From Clostridiales bacterium (lineage in GTDB: Bacteria; Bacillota; Clostridia; Oscillospirales; Oscillospiraceae), in assembly GCA_020861055.1 (NCBI GenBank), contig JAJBTD010000147.1, forward strand, positions 1-6,927: 6,927 bases of DNA, written 5' to 3'. Shown here one piece after another: positions 1 to 6,461 of this stretch (position 1 is its first letter; each line of letters opens with the position of its first letter). Below the pieces are notes generated by a model. That model searched no databases, was not told the DNA's origin, and saw only the letters and a program-made list of their open reading frames with translations. A program made the position numbers and the translations under genes.

Positions 1-1
1 C

Positions 2-1855
2 ACCCACAAGGAGATCTTTCTCCGTGAGATCCTGTCCAATGCCAGCGACGCCGTGGACAAGCTGGCCTACCGCTCCCTGACCGACGATCAGGTGGGTCTG
101 GACCGCTCCGACTTCAAAATCCACATCACGGTGGACAAGGACAACCGGACGCTCACTGTCTCGGACAACGGCATCGGCATGACCGAGGAGGAGCTGGAGA
201 ACAACCTGGGCGTCATCGCCAAGAGCGGCTCCCTCCAGTTCAAGCAGGACATGGCCGCCAAGGAGGGCGTGGAGGCCAGCGACGTGGACATCATCGGTCA
301 GTTCGGCGTAGGCTTCTACTCCGCCTTTATGGTTTCCAGTGACGTAAAGGTGCTCACCCGGCCCTACGGCTCGGAGAGCGCCTGGCTGTGGGAGTCTGAC
401 GGCACCGACGGCTACACCATCACTCCGGCGGAGAAGGAGGGCGTGGGCACCGACGTCATCATGACCTTGAAGGAGGACACAGAGGACGAGAAGTACAGCG
501 ACTATCTGGACGAGTACACCATCTCCAGCCTGGTCAAGAAGTATTCCGACTATATCCACTATCCCATCACCATGCTCAAGACGAAATCCCGCCAGAAGCC
601 CAAGCCGGAGGACGCCGGAGACGACTACAAGCCGGAATGGGAGGATTATCAGGAGCTGGAGACCCTCAACTCCATGGTCCCCCTGTGGCAAAAGAAGAAG
701 GAGGACGTGACCGAGGACGAGTTCAACGCCTTCTATACCGACAAGTTCAACGACTGGGAGAAGCCTCTGACCACCATCCGGGTGAGCGCAGAGGGCAACG
801 TGAGCTATGAGGCGCTGCTGTTCATCCCCAGCAAGACCCCCTATGACTTCTACACCCGTGACTACAAGAAGGGCCTCCAGCTCTACTCCTCCGGGGTGCT
901 GATTATGGAGAACTGCGCCGACCTGCTGCCGGAGCACTTCCGCTTCGTCAAGGGCGTGGTGGACACCCCGGACGTGAGCCTGAACATCTCCCGTGAGATG
1001 CTCCAGCACACCCGCCAGCTCAAGGTCATCGCCAAGAACCTGGAGAAGAAGATCAAGGCGGAGCTGCTCAAGCTCCAGAAGGAGGACCGGGAGAAGTATG
1101 AGCAGTTCTGGAAGAGCTTTGGCCTGAACGTGAAGTACGGCGCCGTGGCGGACTATGGCATGAGCAAGGACAAGGTCATGGAGCTGCTGATGTTCGTCTC
1201 CTCCCAGGCGGAAAAGGGCGCCACCTTCCAGGAGTACCGGGACCGGATGCCGGAGAGCCAGGAGTATATCTACTATGCCACCGGCGAGGACGCCGGACAG
1301 CTGTCCAAGCTGCCCCAGGCGGAGCGTATTCTTGACAAGGGCTATGAGATCCTCTATCTGACCGACGAGGTGGACGAGTTCGTCATGCAGACCGTGGGCG
1401 AGTTCGATGGCAAGAAGCTCAAGAGCATCGACGACGAGGACGCCCTCCCGGAGACGGACGAGGAGAAGAAGGCCGCCGAGGAGAAGGCGGAGAGCGGCAA
1501 GCCGGTGCTGGACTTCCTGAAGGAGACCCTGGGCGACCGCATCAAGGAGGCTCGCATCTCCAAGATTCTGAAGAGCCACGCCGTCTGCATGACCACCGAC
1601 GGCCCTGTGACCCTGGAGATGGAGAAGTACCTGAAAAAGCAGGGTGCCGACATGGAGGGCATGAAGGCCGAGCGGGTGCTGGAGCTCAACGCCGACTCCG
1701 ACGCCTACGCCGCCCTGAAAAACGCTGTGGAGAACGACCAGGAGAAGGCAAAGCTCTACGCCGAGGTGCTGTACAACCAGGCGCTGCTCATCGCCGGCCT
1801 GCCCATCGAGGACCCGGCGGCCTATACCGACCTGATCTGCGGACTGCTGAAATAA
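2..1855 (+). CDS. htpG: Chaperone HtpG (bacterial Hsp90), 5'-truncated by window edge
   Basis: Cytoplasmic ATP-dependent Hsp90 chaperone that remodels client proteins as a homodimer. The frame is open from base 2, giving 617 visible residues up to TAA. HtpG is usually about 610-640 residues, so only the first two dozen or so are missing. The GTG at 53 is an internal Val, not the start, because conserved sequence (THKEIFLREILSNASDA) runs upstream of it. The N-terminal GHKL ATPase shows the N-box with the catalytic Glu (visible residue 9), DNGIGM (adenine-binding Asp, residue 55) and the GQFGVGFYS lid/G2 motif (99-107). The middle domain carries NISREMLQ, whose Arg (residue 331) matches the gamma-phosphate-contacting Arg of Hsp90. 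An acidic/Lys-Glu linker (about bases 1425-1504) precedes the C-terminal dimerisation domain, which includes RVLELNADSDAY. No frameshift or missing motif is seen. Its promoter lies outside the window. A terminator follows 14 bases after the stop. Confidence 0.97.
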   Translation, partial: THKEIFLREILSNASDAVDKLAYRSLTDDQVGLDRSDFKIHITVDKDNRTLTVSDNGIGMTEEELENNLGVIAKSGSLQFKQDMAAKEGVEASDVDIIGQFGVGFYSAFMVSSDVKVLTRPYGSESAWLWESDGTDGYTITPAEKEGVGTDVIMTLKEDTEDEKYSDYLDEYTISSLVKKYSDYIHYPITMLKTKSRQKPKPEDAGDDYKPEWEDYQELETLNSMVPLWQKKKEDVTEDEFNAFYTDKFNDWEKPLTTIRVSAEGNVSYEALLFIPSKTPYDFYTRDYKKGLQLYSSGVLIMENCADLLPEHFRFVKGVVDTPDVSLNISREMLQHTRQLKVIAKNLEKKIKAELLKLQKEDREKYEQFWKSFGLNVKYGAVADYGMSKDKVMELLMFVSSQAEKGATFQEYRDRMPESQEYIYYATGEDAGQLSKLPQAERILDKGYEILYLTDEVDEFVMQTVGEFDGKKLKSIDDEDALPETDEEKKAAEEKAESGKPVLDFLKETLGDRIKEARISKILKSHAVCMTTDGPVTLEMEKYLKKQGADMEGMKAERVLELNADSDAYAALKNAVENDQEKAKLYAEVLYNQALLIAGLPIEDPAAYTDLICGLLK

Positions 1856-1862
1856 GCCAGAC

Positions 1863-1911
1863 AAAAACGACTCCCCTGACCTGGGAAAAGCTCCGGGTCA
1901 GGGGAGTTTTT
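1863..1911. terminator. Bidirectional Rho-independent terminator between convergent genes
   Basis: A 15-bp stem pairs 1870-1884 (ACTCCCCTGACCTGG) with 1893-1907. It has one T-G wobble and an 8-base loop. On the + strand it runs into TTTTT (1907-1911). On the - strand the same hairpin is followed, after two bases, by TTTTT (complement of A1863-A1867). It lies between the htpG stop (1855) and the stop of the minus-strand penicillin-binding protein gene (1929), so one hairpin can end both transcripts. The - strand direction has a slightly interrupted U-tract and may be a little weaker. Confidence 0.9.
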
Positions 1912-1928
1912 GTGTTCATGAAGGGAAA

Positions 1929-3284
1929 TCACCCGCACAGCTGAGTCAATACCGTGGCGGCGATGCTTCCCGCTGTGGAGCTGCCCCAGCCGCCGTTTTC
2001 CACCAGGACGACAAAGGCATAGGGGTAGTCCTCATCGTCGATAAAGCCCACGAACCAGGCGTGGGGGGCGTCGGAGGAGCTGACCTCGGCGGTGCCGGAC
2101 TTGGCACAGACCGCCAGGTCGCCGAACTGGTCCTGTCCGTAATGGCTGGTGACGTTGTTGCGCATGAGGGATTTCAGCTCCTCGCAGGTTTCCGCCTCCC
2201 AGCCGACAGAGGTGGTGGAGGTGGTGAGGATGGCGGCGGGGAGACCGAAGCTGCCAGTGACCGATTTCAGCAGGGTGGGGACGGCCGCTTCCCCGTCTCC
2301 GGCGATACAGCCCATGAGCACCAGCATGGAGCAGGGGTTTACCAGGTCGGTGTACTGCCCCACCCCGGACCAGGCCAGGTCGGAGGACGAGCCAGGGATA
2401 GTGTAGCTCCCCTTGGCGGAGGACAGGCCGTTCACCGTCACGCTGTCCAGCAGTCCCGCCTGACTGGCGTAGGTCTGGAGGGTGTCGCCTCCCAGCTCCA
2501 GGGCGAGGGTGGCGTAGGCGCAGTTGCACGAGTTGGCCAGGGCTTCGGCCAGGGTTTGGGTCCCGTGGACGGAGGGACAGGTGACGGTGTCCCCCCCTAC
2601 CTCCAGAGAGCCGGTGCAGGTGAAGGTGAAGTCGTCCAGGTCGTCGATCTGCTCGATGGCGGCGGCGGTGGTGACGATCTTGAAGATGGAGCCGGGGGTG
2701 AAGGAGGAGGAGAGGAACCGGTTCAGGTAGACGCTGTCATACCGGCTGTCCCCCTCGTTGACCGCCGCCAGCACCTCCTCGGAATCGTAGGGGTCGAAGG
2801 TGGGGGAGGAGACCATGCAGACGATCTCCCCCGTCTCATAGTTGTAGACCGCCACCGTGCCGTTCCGCCCGTCCAGGGCTTTCCAGGCGGTGACGTTCAG
2901 CTCTGCATCGATGGTCAGGGAAACCTGATTACCGCCGCTGCCCACCCCGGTAATGGGGTTGTAGGAGGCCATGTACTCGTCAAAGAGCGCCTTGGCCCCG
3001 GTGGCGATGTTGCCGTACTGGTCGCCCACGGCGTGGAGGGTGGCGATGCGGACGGCGGATTCGTCGGCGTAGTCCCCCGTCTCCCCGTCGTAGAGCAGCA
3101 CGCCGTTCCGGTCAGTGATGGTGCCGGTGGCGATCCGCCCGCTGGTATACAGGTGGGAGTTGGCGGAGAAGGCGACCCAGTCCCGGCCCTCCACAAAGTA
3201 CATCCCGGTGAGGATGACCGAGCCCGCGATGAGCAGGAGAATAAAGAGCAGCACAAACCAGGTGCGGCCCTGTAGCTTTTTCAT
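1929..3284 (-). CDS. Class B penicillin-binding protein (peptidoglycan D,D-transpeptidase), short PbpA-like type
   Basis: A 451-residue membrane-anchored transpeptidase that crosslinks stem peptides of nascent peptidoglycan outside the membrane. An N-terminal transmembrane anchor spans about residues 8-30, preceded by basic residues. A short pedestal follows with the class B hallmark ending ITDRNG (56-61). The transpeptidase domain has all three catalytic motifs: SIFK (Ser199, Lys202), SCN (252-254) and KSGT (395-398), so it should be active. It has no PASTA domain and is shorter than FtsI or SpoVD (about 550-700 residues), closer to actinobacterial PbpA. The start is the ATG at 3284: AGGAGGA lies at 3291-3297, 6 bases upstream, and the next residues MKKLQGRTW lead straight into the anchor. 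An in-frame extension of 12 residues upstream lacks such support. The ATG overlaps the stop of the upstream SEDS gene (ATGA), so translation is probably coupled. Cys223 and Cys236 flank a short loop and may form a disulfide. Whether it serves elongation, division or sporulation cannot be told from sequence. Confidence 0.93.
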   Translation of the reverse strand: MKKLQGRTWFVLLFILLLIAGSVILTGMYFVEGRDWVAFSANSHLYTSGRIATGTITDRNGVLLYDGETGDYADESAVRIATLHAVGDQYGNIATGAKALFDEYMASYNPITGVGSGGNQVSLTIDAELNVTAWKALDGRNGTVAVYNYETGEIVCMVSSPTFDPYDSEEVLAAVNEGDSRYDSVYLNRFLSSSFTPGSIFKIVTTAAAIEQIDDLDDFTFTCTGSLEVGGDTVTCPSVHGTQTLAEALANSCNCAYATLALELGGDTLQTYASQAGLLDSVTVNGLSSAKGSYTIPGSSSDLAWSGVGQYTDLVNPCSMLVLMGCIAGDGEAAVPTLLKSVTGSFGLPAAILTTSTTSVGWEAETCEELKSLMRNNVTSHYGQDQFGDLAVCAKSGTAEVSSSDAPHAWFVGFIDDEDYPYAFVVLVENGGWGSSTAGSIAATVLTQLCG

Positions 3285-5269
3285 GGGGCATCCTCCTCTC
3301 CGGACTCCGGCAGCGTCCAATCCTCCGGCTCATCCCGGTGGATGGAGAGGCGGGCGGAAAAGCTCCCCTCATCCCAGTGCGGCGGGTCTGTGACGGGGAG
3401 GCGCTGGGTCGTATCGCTGTCGGAGACTGCGGCCCCGGCGGAAGCGGGGCCGGGCGCTGAATGGAATTGGGGGGCAGGCTCCGGTTCCGAAGCCTGTCCC
3501 TTTTTCAGTCGTTTGGGCAGTCGGATGGCGATGCCCGCGTTCTGCCGGGTGTCCGACGCCTTGATATAGGCCAGCAGACACCAGCAGGACATCATGCTGG
3601 AGCCGCCCACCGACACGAAGGGGAAGGTCACGCCGGTGAGGGGCAGCAGGTCGGTGGAGCCGAAGACGTTGAGCATGGTCTGGACAACAAAGATGGTGGC
3701 GGTGGCACAGGCCGCGATGACGTAGAAGGAGGAACGTCCGGCGGCGGCGGACTTGACCGCGAACAGGGCCAGCAGGACGATGGCTGCCACCGCCAGCAGG
3801 GCGATGATCAGCCCCAGCTCCTCCGCCAGAACGCCAAAGACCAGGTCGGTGTTGGCCGCCCCAATGTTCTTCAGCCAGCCCTCCCCCAGCCCCTGTCCGA
3901 ACAGGCCGCCGCTGGCCAGAGCGGAGAGAGTCCGGGTCTGCTGGTAGCCCGTGCCGGAGGGGTCCTCCCAGACATGGCGGTAGGCGGCGAACCGGTTGGC
4001 GATATAAGGCTTATAGCTCAAAATGAGCACGCAGGCAAAGACGGCGGCGGCGGTGATAAAGGCCACCGAGGGCAAGTCGCCGGTGCGGAGAAAGGCGATG
4101 GCCAGGAAAGCCACAAAGAAAATCAGGGCGGTGCCGAAATCGCTCATCAGGGCCAGACAGCCCACACAGTAGGCGGAAAAGAACAGGGTAAAGACCAGGT
4201 TCCGCCGGGTGAACATCCGGTCCAGGGTGGTGGCCCCCACCAGGATAAAGACCACCTTCACCAGCTCGGAGGGCTGGAAGGAGATGGGGCCGATGGAGAT
4301 CCAGTTGGTGGCCCCGAACAGCGTCTCTCCCAGCAGCAGGTTGAAGGCCAGCAGCGCCACCGCAAAGATGGCGGCGGGCCAGCGGAGCTTTTTGGCAAGC
4401 TCCACATCCCGGAGGACGATGGAGAGGGCGAAGAAGAGGACGATGCCGATGACCACGGCGGCGAGCTGCTTGTAGAGGCTGGAGGGGGCGGAGTCGGCGG
4501 TGACAGTGAGACAGAGGGTGGTCAGAAAAAAGGCCAGCGTCTCGATCTCAAAGCCGGTCCGCCGGAGAACGCGATAGATGAAGTAGACCGCCCACATGAG
4601 TAGACACAGCACCCCGAAGGAGAGGAGCACCGGCTGGAGGTATTCCTCCTCCACCGTCGCCTCCAGCTGGAAGCACAGCGCTGCCTGAAAGATGGTGAGC
4701 AAAATCAGGGTGACGCCGGGGGAGTAGGCCTTGCCCGGACGGGTGCGGCGCTGGGCCTGGGCCGCCTCCTCGGCGGCGGAGATGGGGTAGAAGGCCAGCT
4801 GCGTACTGCCCAGGCCGATCACATCTCCCGCCTGGATGGGGACGTCGGACTCCAGCAGGGCGCCGTTGAGATAGACCCCGTTTTTGCTCTTGAGCGGGAA
4901 CAGACGCCATTGTCCCTGGGCGTCCCTGGTCAGGGCGGCATGGTTCCGGGAAACGGCGGGGTCGGAGAGGGTCACGTCGCACGAACGGGCGCGTCCGATG
5001 AGAATTTCCCAGTGACAGAGGGGATAGGAGTTCCCCGCCGGGTCGGTGAGCCGTCCCCAGCGCTCCTGCTCCAGCTTGCCCTGGAGCAGACTGCGGGCGC
5101 ACCGGACCACCACAAGAAGGGCCAGCAGAGGCAGCAAAAACTGCAATATCACATCCAGCACGTCGGAGAGGGACTCCATCAGGGCGGCGTCCTGGGACAG
5201 ACCGGAAAACCAATCCTGAATACTGCCCCAGAGAGAGGACAGAGTATCTTGTACGGCGGACAGATCCAT
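3281..5269 (-). CDS. FHA-domain SEDS peptidoglycan glycosyltransferase (RodA/FtsW family fusion)
   Basis: A 662-residue polytopic membrane protein predicted to polymerise lipid II into glycan strands. Order of parts: a first membrane segment (about 38-58); a cytoplasmic FHA domain (about 72-163) with GR (92-93), SRNH (107-110) and NG (130-131), the residues that in known FHA domains bind phosphothreonine; then about a dozen hydrophobic segments forming the SEDS domain (about 185-570). SEDS hallmarks are FQPSE (331-335), GLFGQGLGEG (455-464), NTDLVFGVLAEELG (473-486) and LPLTGVTFPFVSVGGSS (542-558). Asp475 sits where I expect the catalytic Asp of RodA. A 75-residue Pro/acid/Ser-rich tail follows (about 588-662) and includes DTTQ (619-622). 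The start is the ATG at 5269, served by AGGGAGGT 5 bases upstream; a start 9 codons further 5' lacks this. The stop overlaps the ATG of the transpeptidase gene, giving a SEDS-PBP pair. Plain RodA/FtsW are about 370-450 residues, so the N-terminal FHA and the tail are additions. RodA versus FtsW role is unresolved. Confidence 0.93.
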   Translation of the reverse strand: MDLSAVQDTLSSLWGSIQDWFSGLSQDAALMESLSDVLDVILQFLLPLLALLVVVRCARSLLQGKLEQERWGRLTDPAGNSYPLCHWEILIGRARSCDVTLSDPAVSRNHAALTRDAQGQWRLFPLKSKNGVYLNGALLESDVPIQAGDVIGLGSTQLAFYPISAAEEAAQAQRRTRPGKAYSPGVTLILLTIFQAALCFQLEATVEEEYLQPVLLSFGVLCLLMWAVYFIYRVLRRTGFEIETLAFFLTTLCLTVTADSAPSSLYKQLAAVVIGIVLFFALSIVLRDVELAKKLRWPAAIFAVALLAFNLLLGETLFGATNWISIGPISFQPSELVKVVFILVGATTLDRMFTRRNLVFTLFFSAYCVGCLALMSDFGTALIFFVAFLAIAFLRTGDLPSVAFITAAAVFACVLILSYKPYIANRFAAYRHVWEDPSGTGYQQTRTLSALASGGLFGQGLGEGWLKNIGAANTDLVFGVLAEELGLIIALLAVAAIVLLALFAVKSAAAGRSSFYVIAACATATIFVVQTMLNVFGSTDLLPLTGVTFPFVSVGGSSMMSCWCLLAYIKASDTRQNAGIAIRLPKRLKKGQASEPEPAPQFHSAPGPASAGAAVSDSDTTQRLPVTDPPHWDEGSFSARLSIHRDEPEDWTLPESGEEDAP
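3291..3297 (-). promoter_or_regulatory. Ribosome binding site of the penicillin-binding protein gene
   Basis: AGGAGGA on the minus strand, 6 bases before the ATG at 3284 and inside the 3' end of the SEDS gene. It decides the start: the upstream in-frame start that would add 12 residues lies 5' of this site. The preceding reading frame terminates at the ATGA overlap just after it. Confidence 0.85.
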
Positions 5270-5274
5270 GGAAT

Positions 5275-5282
5275 ACCTCCCT
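5275..5282 (-). promoter_or_regulatory. Ribosome binding site of the FHA-SEDS gene
   Basis: AGGGAGGT on the minus strand, 5 bases before the ATG at 5269. It supports the start MDLSAVQD rather than the in-frame ATG at 5296, which would place this site inside the coding region. Confidence 0.85.
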
Positions 5283-5305
5283 TCGTCCGTGATCAATGAT
5301 AGGAA

Positions 5306-5338
5306 GAAAAACGCTCCCCCGCCAGGGCCGGAGGAGCG
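5306..5338 (-). terminator. Rho-independent terminator downstream of the ABC ATPase gene
   Basis: Read on the minus strand, CGCTCCTCCG pairs with CGGGGGAGCG (one T-G wobble, 7-base loop; hairpin 5312-5338). It is followed immediately by TTTTT (complement of A5307-A5311). It begins 25 bases beyond the ABC ATPase stop and ends some 36 bases before the FHA-SEDS start. Transcription from the ATPase gene should therefore largely stop before the wall operon, which then needs its own promoter or depends on read-through. Confidence 0.85.
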
Positions 5339-5363
5339 GACAGGCGCAAATCGAGGGCGGCGA

Positions 5364-6194
5364 TTACTCCTCGTCGTCCATGAATTTTCGGTAGGCGGGC
5401 ATGACCTTTTTGGTGGGGCCGATCATGCGGATGTCCCCATCGTGGAGCCAGATCACCGAGGTACACAGCTTCTGGATCGTCTTGGCGTCGTGGGAGACGA
5501 TGACCACCGTCCGGCTCTTTCCCGAAATCAGCTCCAGCATCTTATTCAGGCTCTTTTTCCGGAACTTGGCGTCGCCCACCGAGAGGACCTCGTCCACCAG
5601 GATAATATCCGTCTTTAAGATAGCGGTGATGGAGAAGGACAGCTTGGAGACCATGCCGCTGGAATAGGTCTTGACCGGCTTTTCAATGAAGTCCCCCAGC
5701 TCGGAGAACTCGATGATCTCGTCGATCTGGGCATCGATCTGCTCCTTTGTAAAGCCCAGGAGCATGGCGGAGAGATAGATATTGTCCCGCCCGGAGAGCT
5801 GCTTGAGAAAGCCCACCCCCAGGGCCAGCAGAGAGACGGTGGAGCCGTGCAGATCGACCTTTCCCTCGTCCGGCTCGAAAATACCGGCCAGCACCCGGAG
5901 CAGAGTGGACTTGCCGCTGCCGTTTTTCCCCACCAGACCCACGATCTCGCCCTGGTGAATTTCAAAGGAGACGCCGTGGAGCGCTTCAAAGTGCTCCACC
6001 CGTCCCTTACGGGAAAAGGAGGCGAGAACGTTGGCGGAGATACCTGAGGCCTCGTCGTCGGAGACGACAGGCTTGGCGGCGGGGGCCGGTTTTTTACTGT
6101 TCCGCATGGAGACGGGAACAATGCTCCGGTAGCTCAGATGGATATTTTCAGCGGTGATGGACACCGGGGACAGCTCGACGGCTTGCTCGCTCAT
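5364..6194 (-). CDS. ABC transporter ATP-binding protein, Wzt/TagH-like polysaccharide or teichoic acid export type
   Basis: A 276-residue cytoplasmic ATPase that would power a membrane permease exporting a cell-surface polymer. Motifs: Walker A GKNGSGKST (89-97), ALGVGFLKQLSGRDNIYL (124-141, the Q-loop region typical of this family, without a clear Gln at the usual place), signature YSSGM (177-181; this degenerate form is usual in Wzt/TagH), Walker B DIILVDE (196-202, Glu202 catalytic), D-loop SVGD (205-208) and switch His235. A Lys/Pro/Ala-rich insert at about residues 25-65 separates the first strand (ENIHLSYR) from HFEALHGVSFEI; an insert here is common in the family. It lacks the C-terminal glycan-binding domain of long Wzt proteins. 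The start at 6194 has AGGAAGGT 7 bases upstream. No permease gene (TagG/Wzm type) is adjacent on either side, so the partner must be encoded elsewhere. The exported substrate cannot be told. Confidence 0.9.
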   Translation of the reverse strand: MSEQAVELSPVSITAENIHLSYRSIVPVSMRNSKKPAPAAKPVVSDDEASGISANVLASFSRKGRVEHFEALHGVSFEIHQGEIVGLVGKNGSGKSTLLRVLAGIFEPDEGKVDLHGSTVSLLALGVGFLKQLSGRDNIYLSAMLLGFTKEQIDAQIDEIIEFSELGDFIEKPVKTYSSGMVSKLSFSITAILKTDIILVDEVLSVGDAKFRKKSLNKMLELISGKSRTVVIVSHDAKTIQKLCTSVIWLHDGDIRMIGPTKKVMPAYRKFMDDEE

Positions 6195-6201
6195 AGAGAA
6201 T

Positions 6202-6209
6202 ACCTTCCT
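6202..6209 (-). promoter_or_regulatory. Ribosome binding site of the ABC ATPase gene
   Basis: AGGAAGGT on the minus strand, 7 bases before the ATG at 6194. No better start lies near it. Confidence 0.75.
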
Positions 6210-6247
6210 GCGTTGGCGGACAGCGCAGCCCGCCTGTATTTACCGGT

Positions 6248-6276
6248 ACTATACCATGACTTGCCTCAAAATGCAA
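6248..6276 (-). promoter_or_regulatory. Predicted sigma-A promoter of the ABC ATPase gene
   Basis: On the minus strand: -35 TTGCAT (6271-6276), a 17-base spacer, and -10 TATAGT (6248-6253) preceded by TGG, an extended -10. The -35 matches consensus at only three of six positions, but the extended -10 may compensate. Transcription would begin near 6241 and leave a leader of about 47 bases before the ATG. A small inverted repeat (CTTGC 6260-6264 / GCAAG 6273-6277) overlaps the -35 and spacer, and GGTA-CTA-TACC overlaps the -10. Either could be an operator half-site pair, but both are short. Confidence 0.6.
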
Positions 6277-6327
6277 GAGACGGGGAAAAGCGGGGGCGGA
6301 AATGGTCGAAAACCCACAGACTTCCGC

Positions 6328-6356
6328 TTGTCAAGGGAAAAGGGGTATGCTACAAT
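6328..6356 (+). promoter_or_regulatory. Predicted sigma-A promoter of the DEAD-box helicase gene
   Basis: TTGTCA (6328-6333), a 17-base spacer, then TACAAT (6351-6356). Each hexamer differs from consensus at one position, and TGC just before the -10 makes it an extended -10. The expected start of transcription is near 6363, leaving a purine- and G-rich leader of about 100 bases before the ATG at 6462. This is the best promoter in the window. It is divergent from the ABC ATPase promoter, with the two -35 elements about 50 bases apart. Confidence 0.8.
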
Positions 6357-6445
6357 AGGCAGGAAAACGAATGGAAAAGGAGCGTGCGCCTGGCGGCGGA
6401 CGGCGGAAGAGCCGGAAAGGGAGCTGCATTTGGCGCAGGAAGTCG

Positions 6446-6452
6446 GAAAGGA
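6446..6452 (+). promoter_or_regulatory. Ribosome binding site of the DEAD-box helicase gene
   Basis: GAAAGGA with AGGA ending 9 bases before the ATG at 6462. It is moderate in strength and is the only Shine-Dalgarno-like site at a suitable distance. Confidence 0.6.
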
Positions 6453-6461
6453 ACGAAATCC

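Noticed and set aside
53..55. GTG at 53 as the htpG start
   Set aside because: The conserved N-box with the catalytic Glu lies upstream in the same frame, so the gene continues off the left edge.
2061..3275. 404-codon open frame on the + strand opposite the penicillin-binding protein gene
   Set aside because: Its product is a Gly/Val/Gln-rich low-complexity string with no motif or suitable ribosome site. High GC in the real gene's codons leaves the opposite frame free of stops, while the minus strand has full catalytic motifs.
3461..4603. 380-codon open frame on the + strand opposite the SEDS gene
   Set aside because: A Gly/Gln/Glu/Asp-rich product with no recognisable fold. It mirrors the membrane segments of the real minus-strand gene and is a GC shadow.
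4548..5213. 221-codon minus-strand frame overlapping the FHA region in another phase
   Set aside because: An Arg/Pro/Gly-rich shadow frame. The overlapping frame carries the FHA and SEDS motifs without interruption.
6241..6248. 8-base palindrome TACCGGTA near the ABC ATPase transcription start
   Set aside because: Too short to call an operator by itself, and no second copy was seen in the intergenic region.
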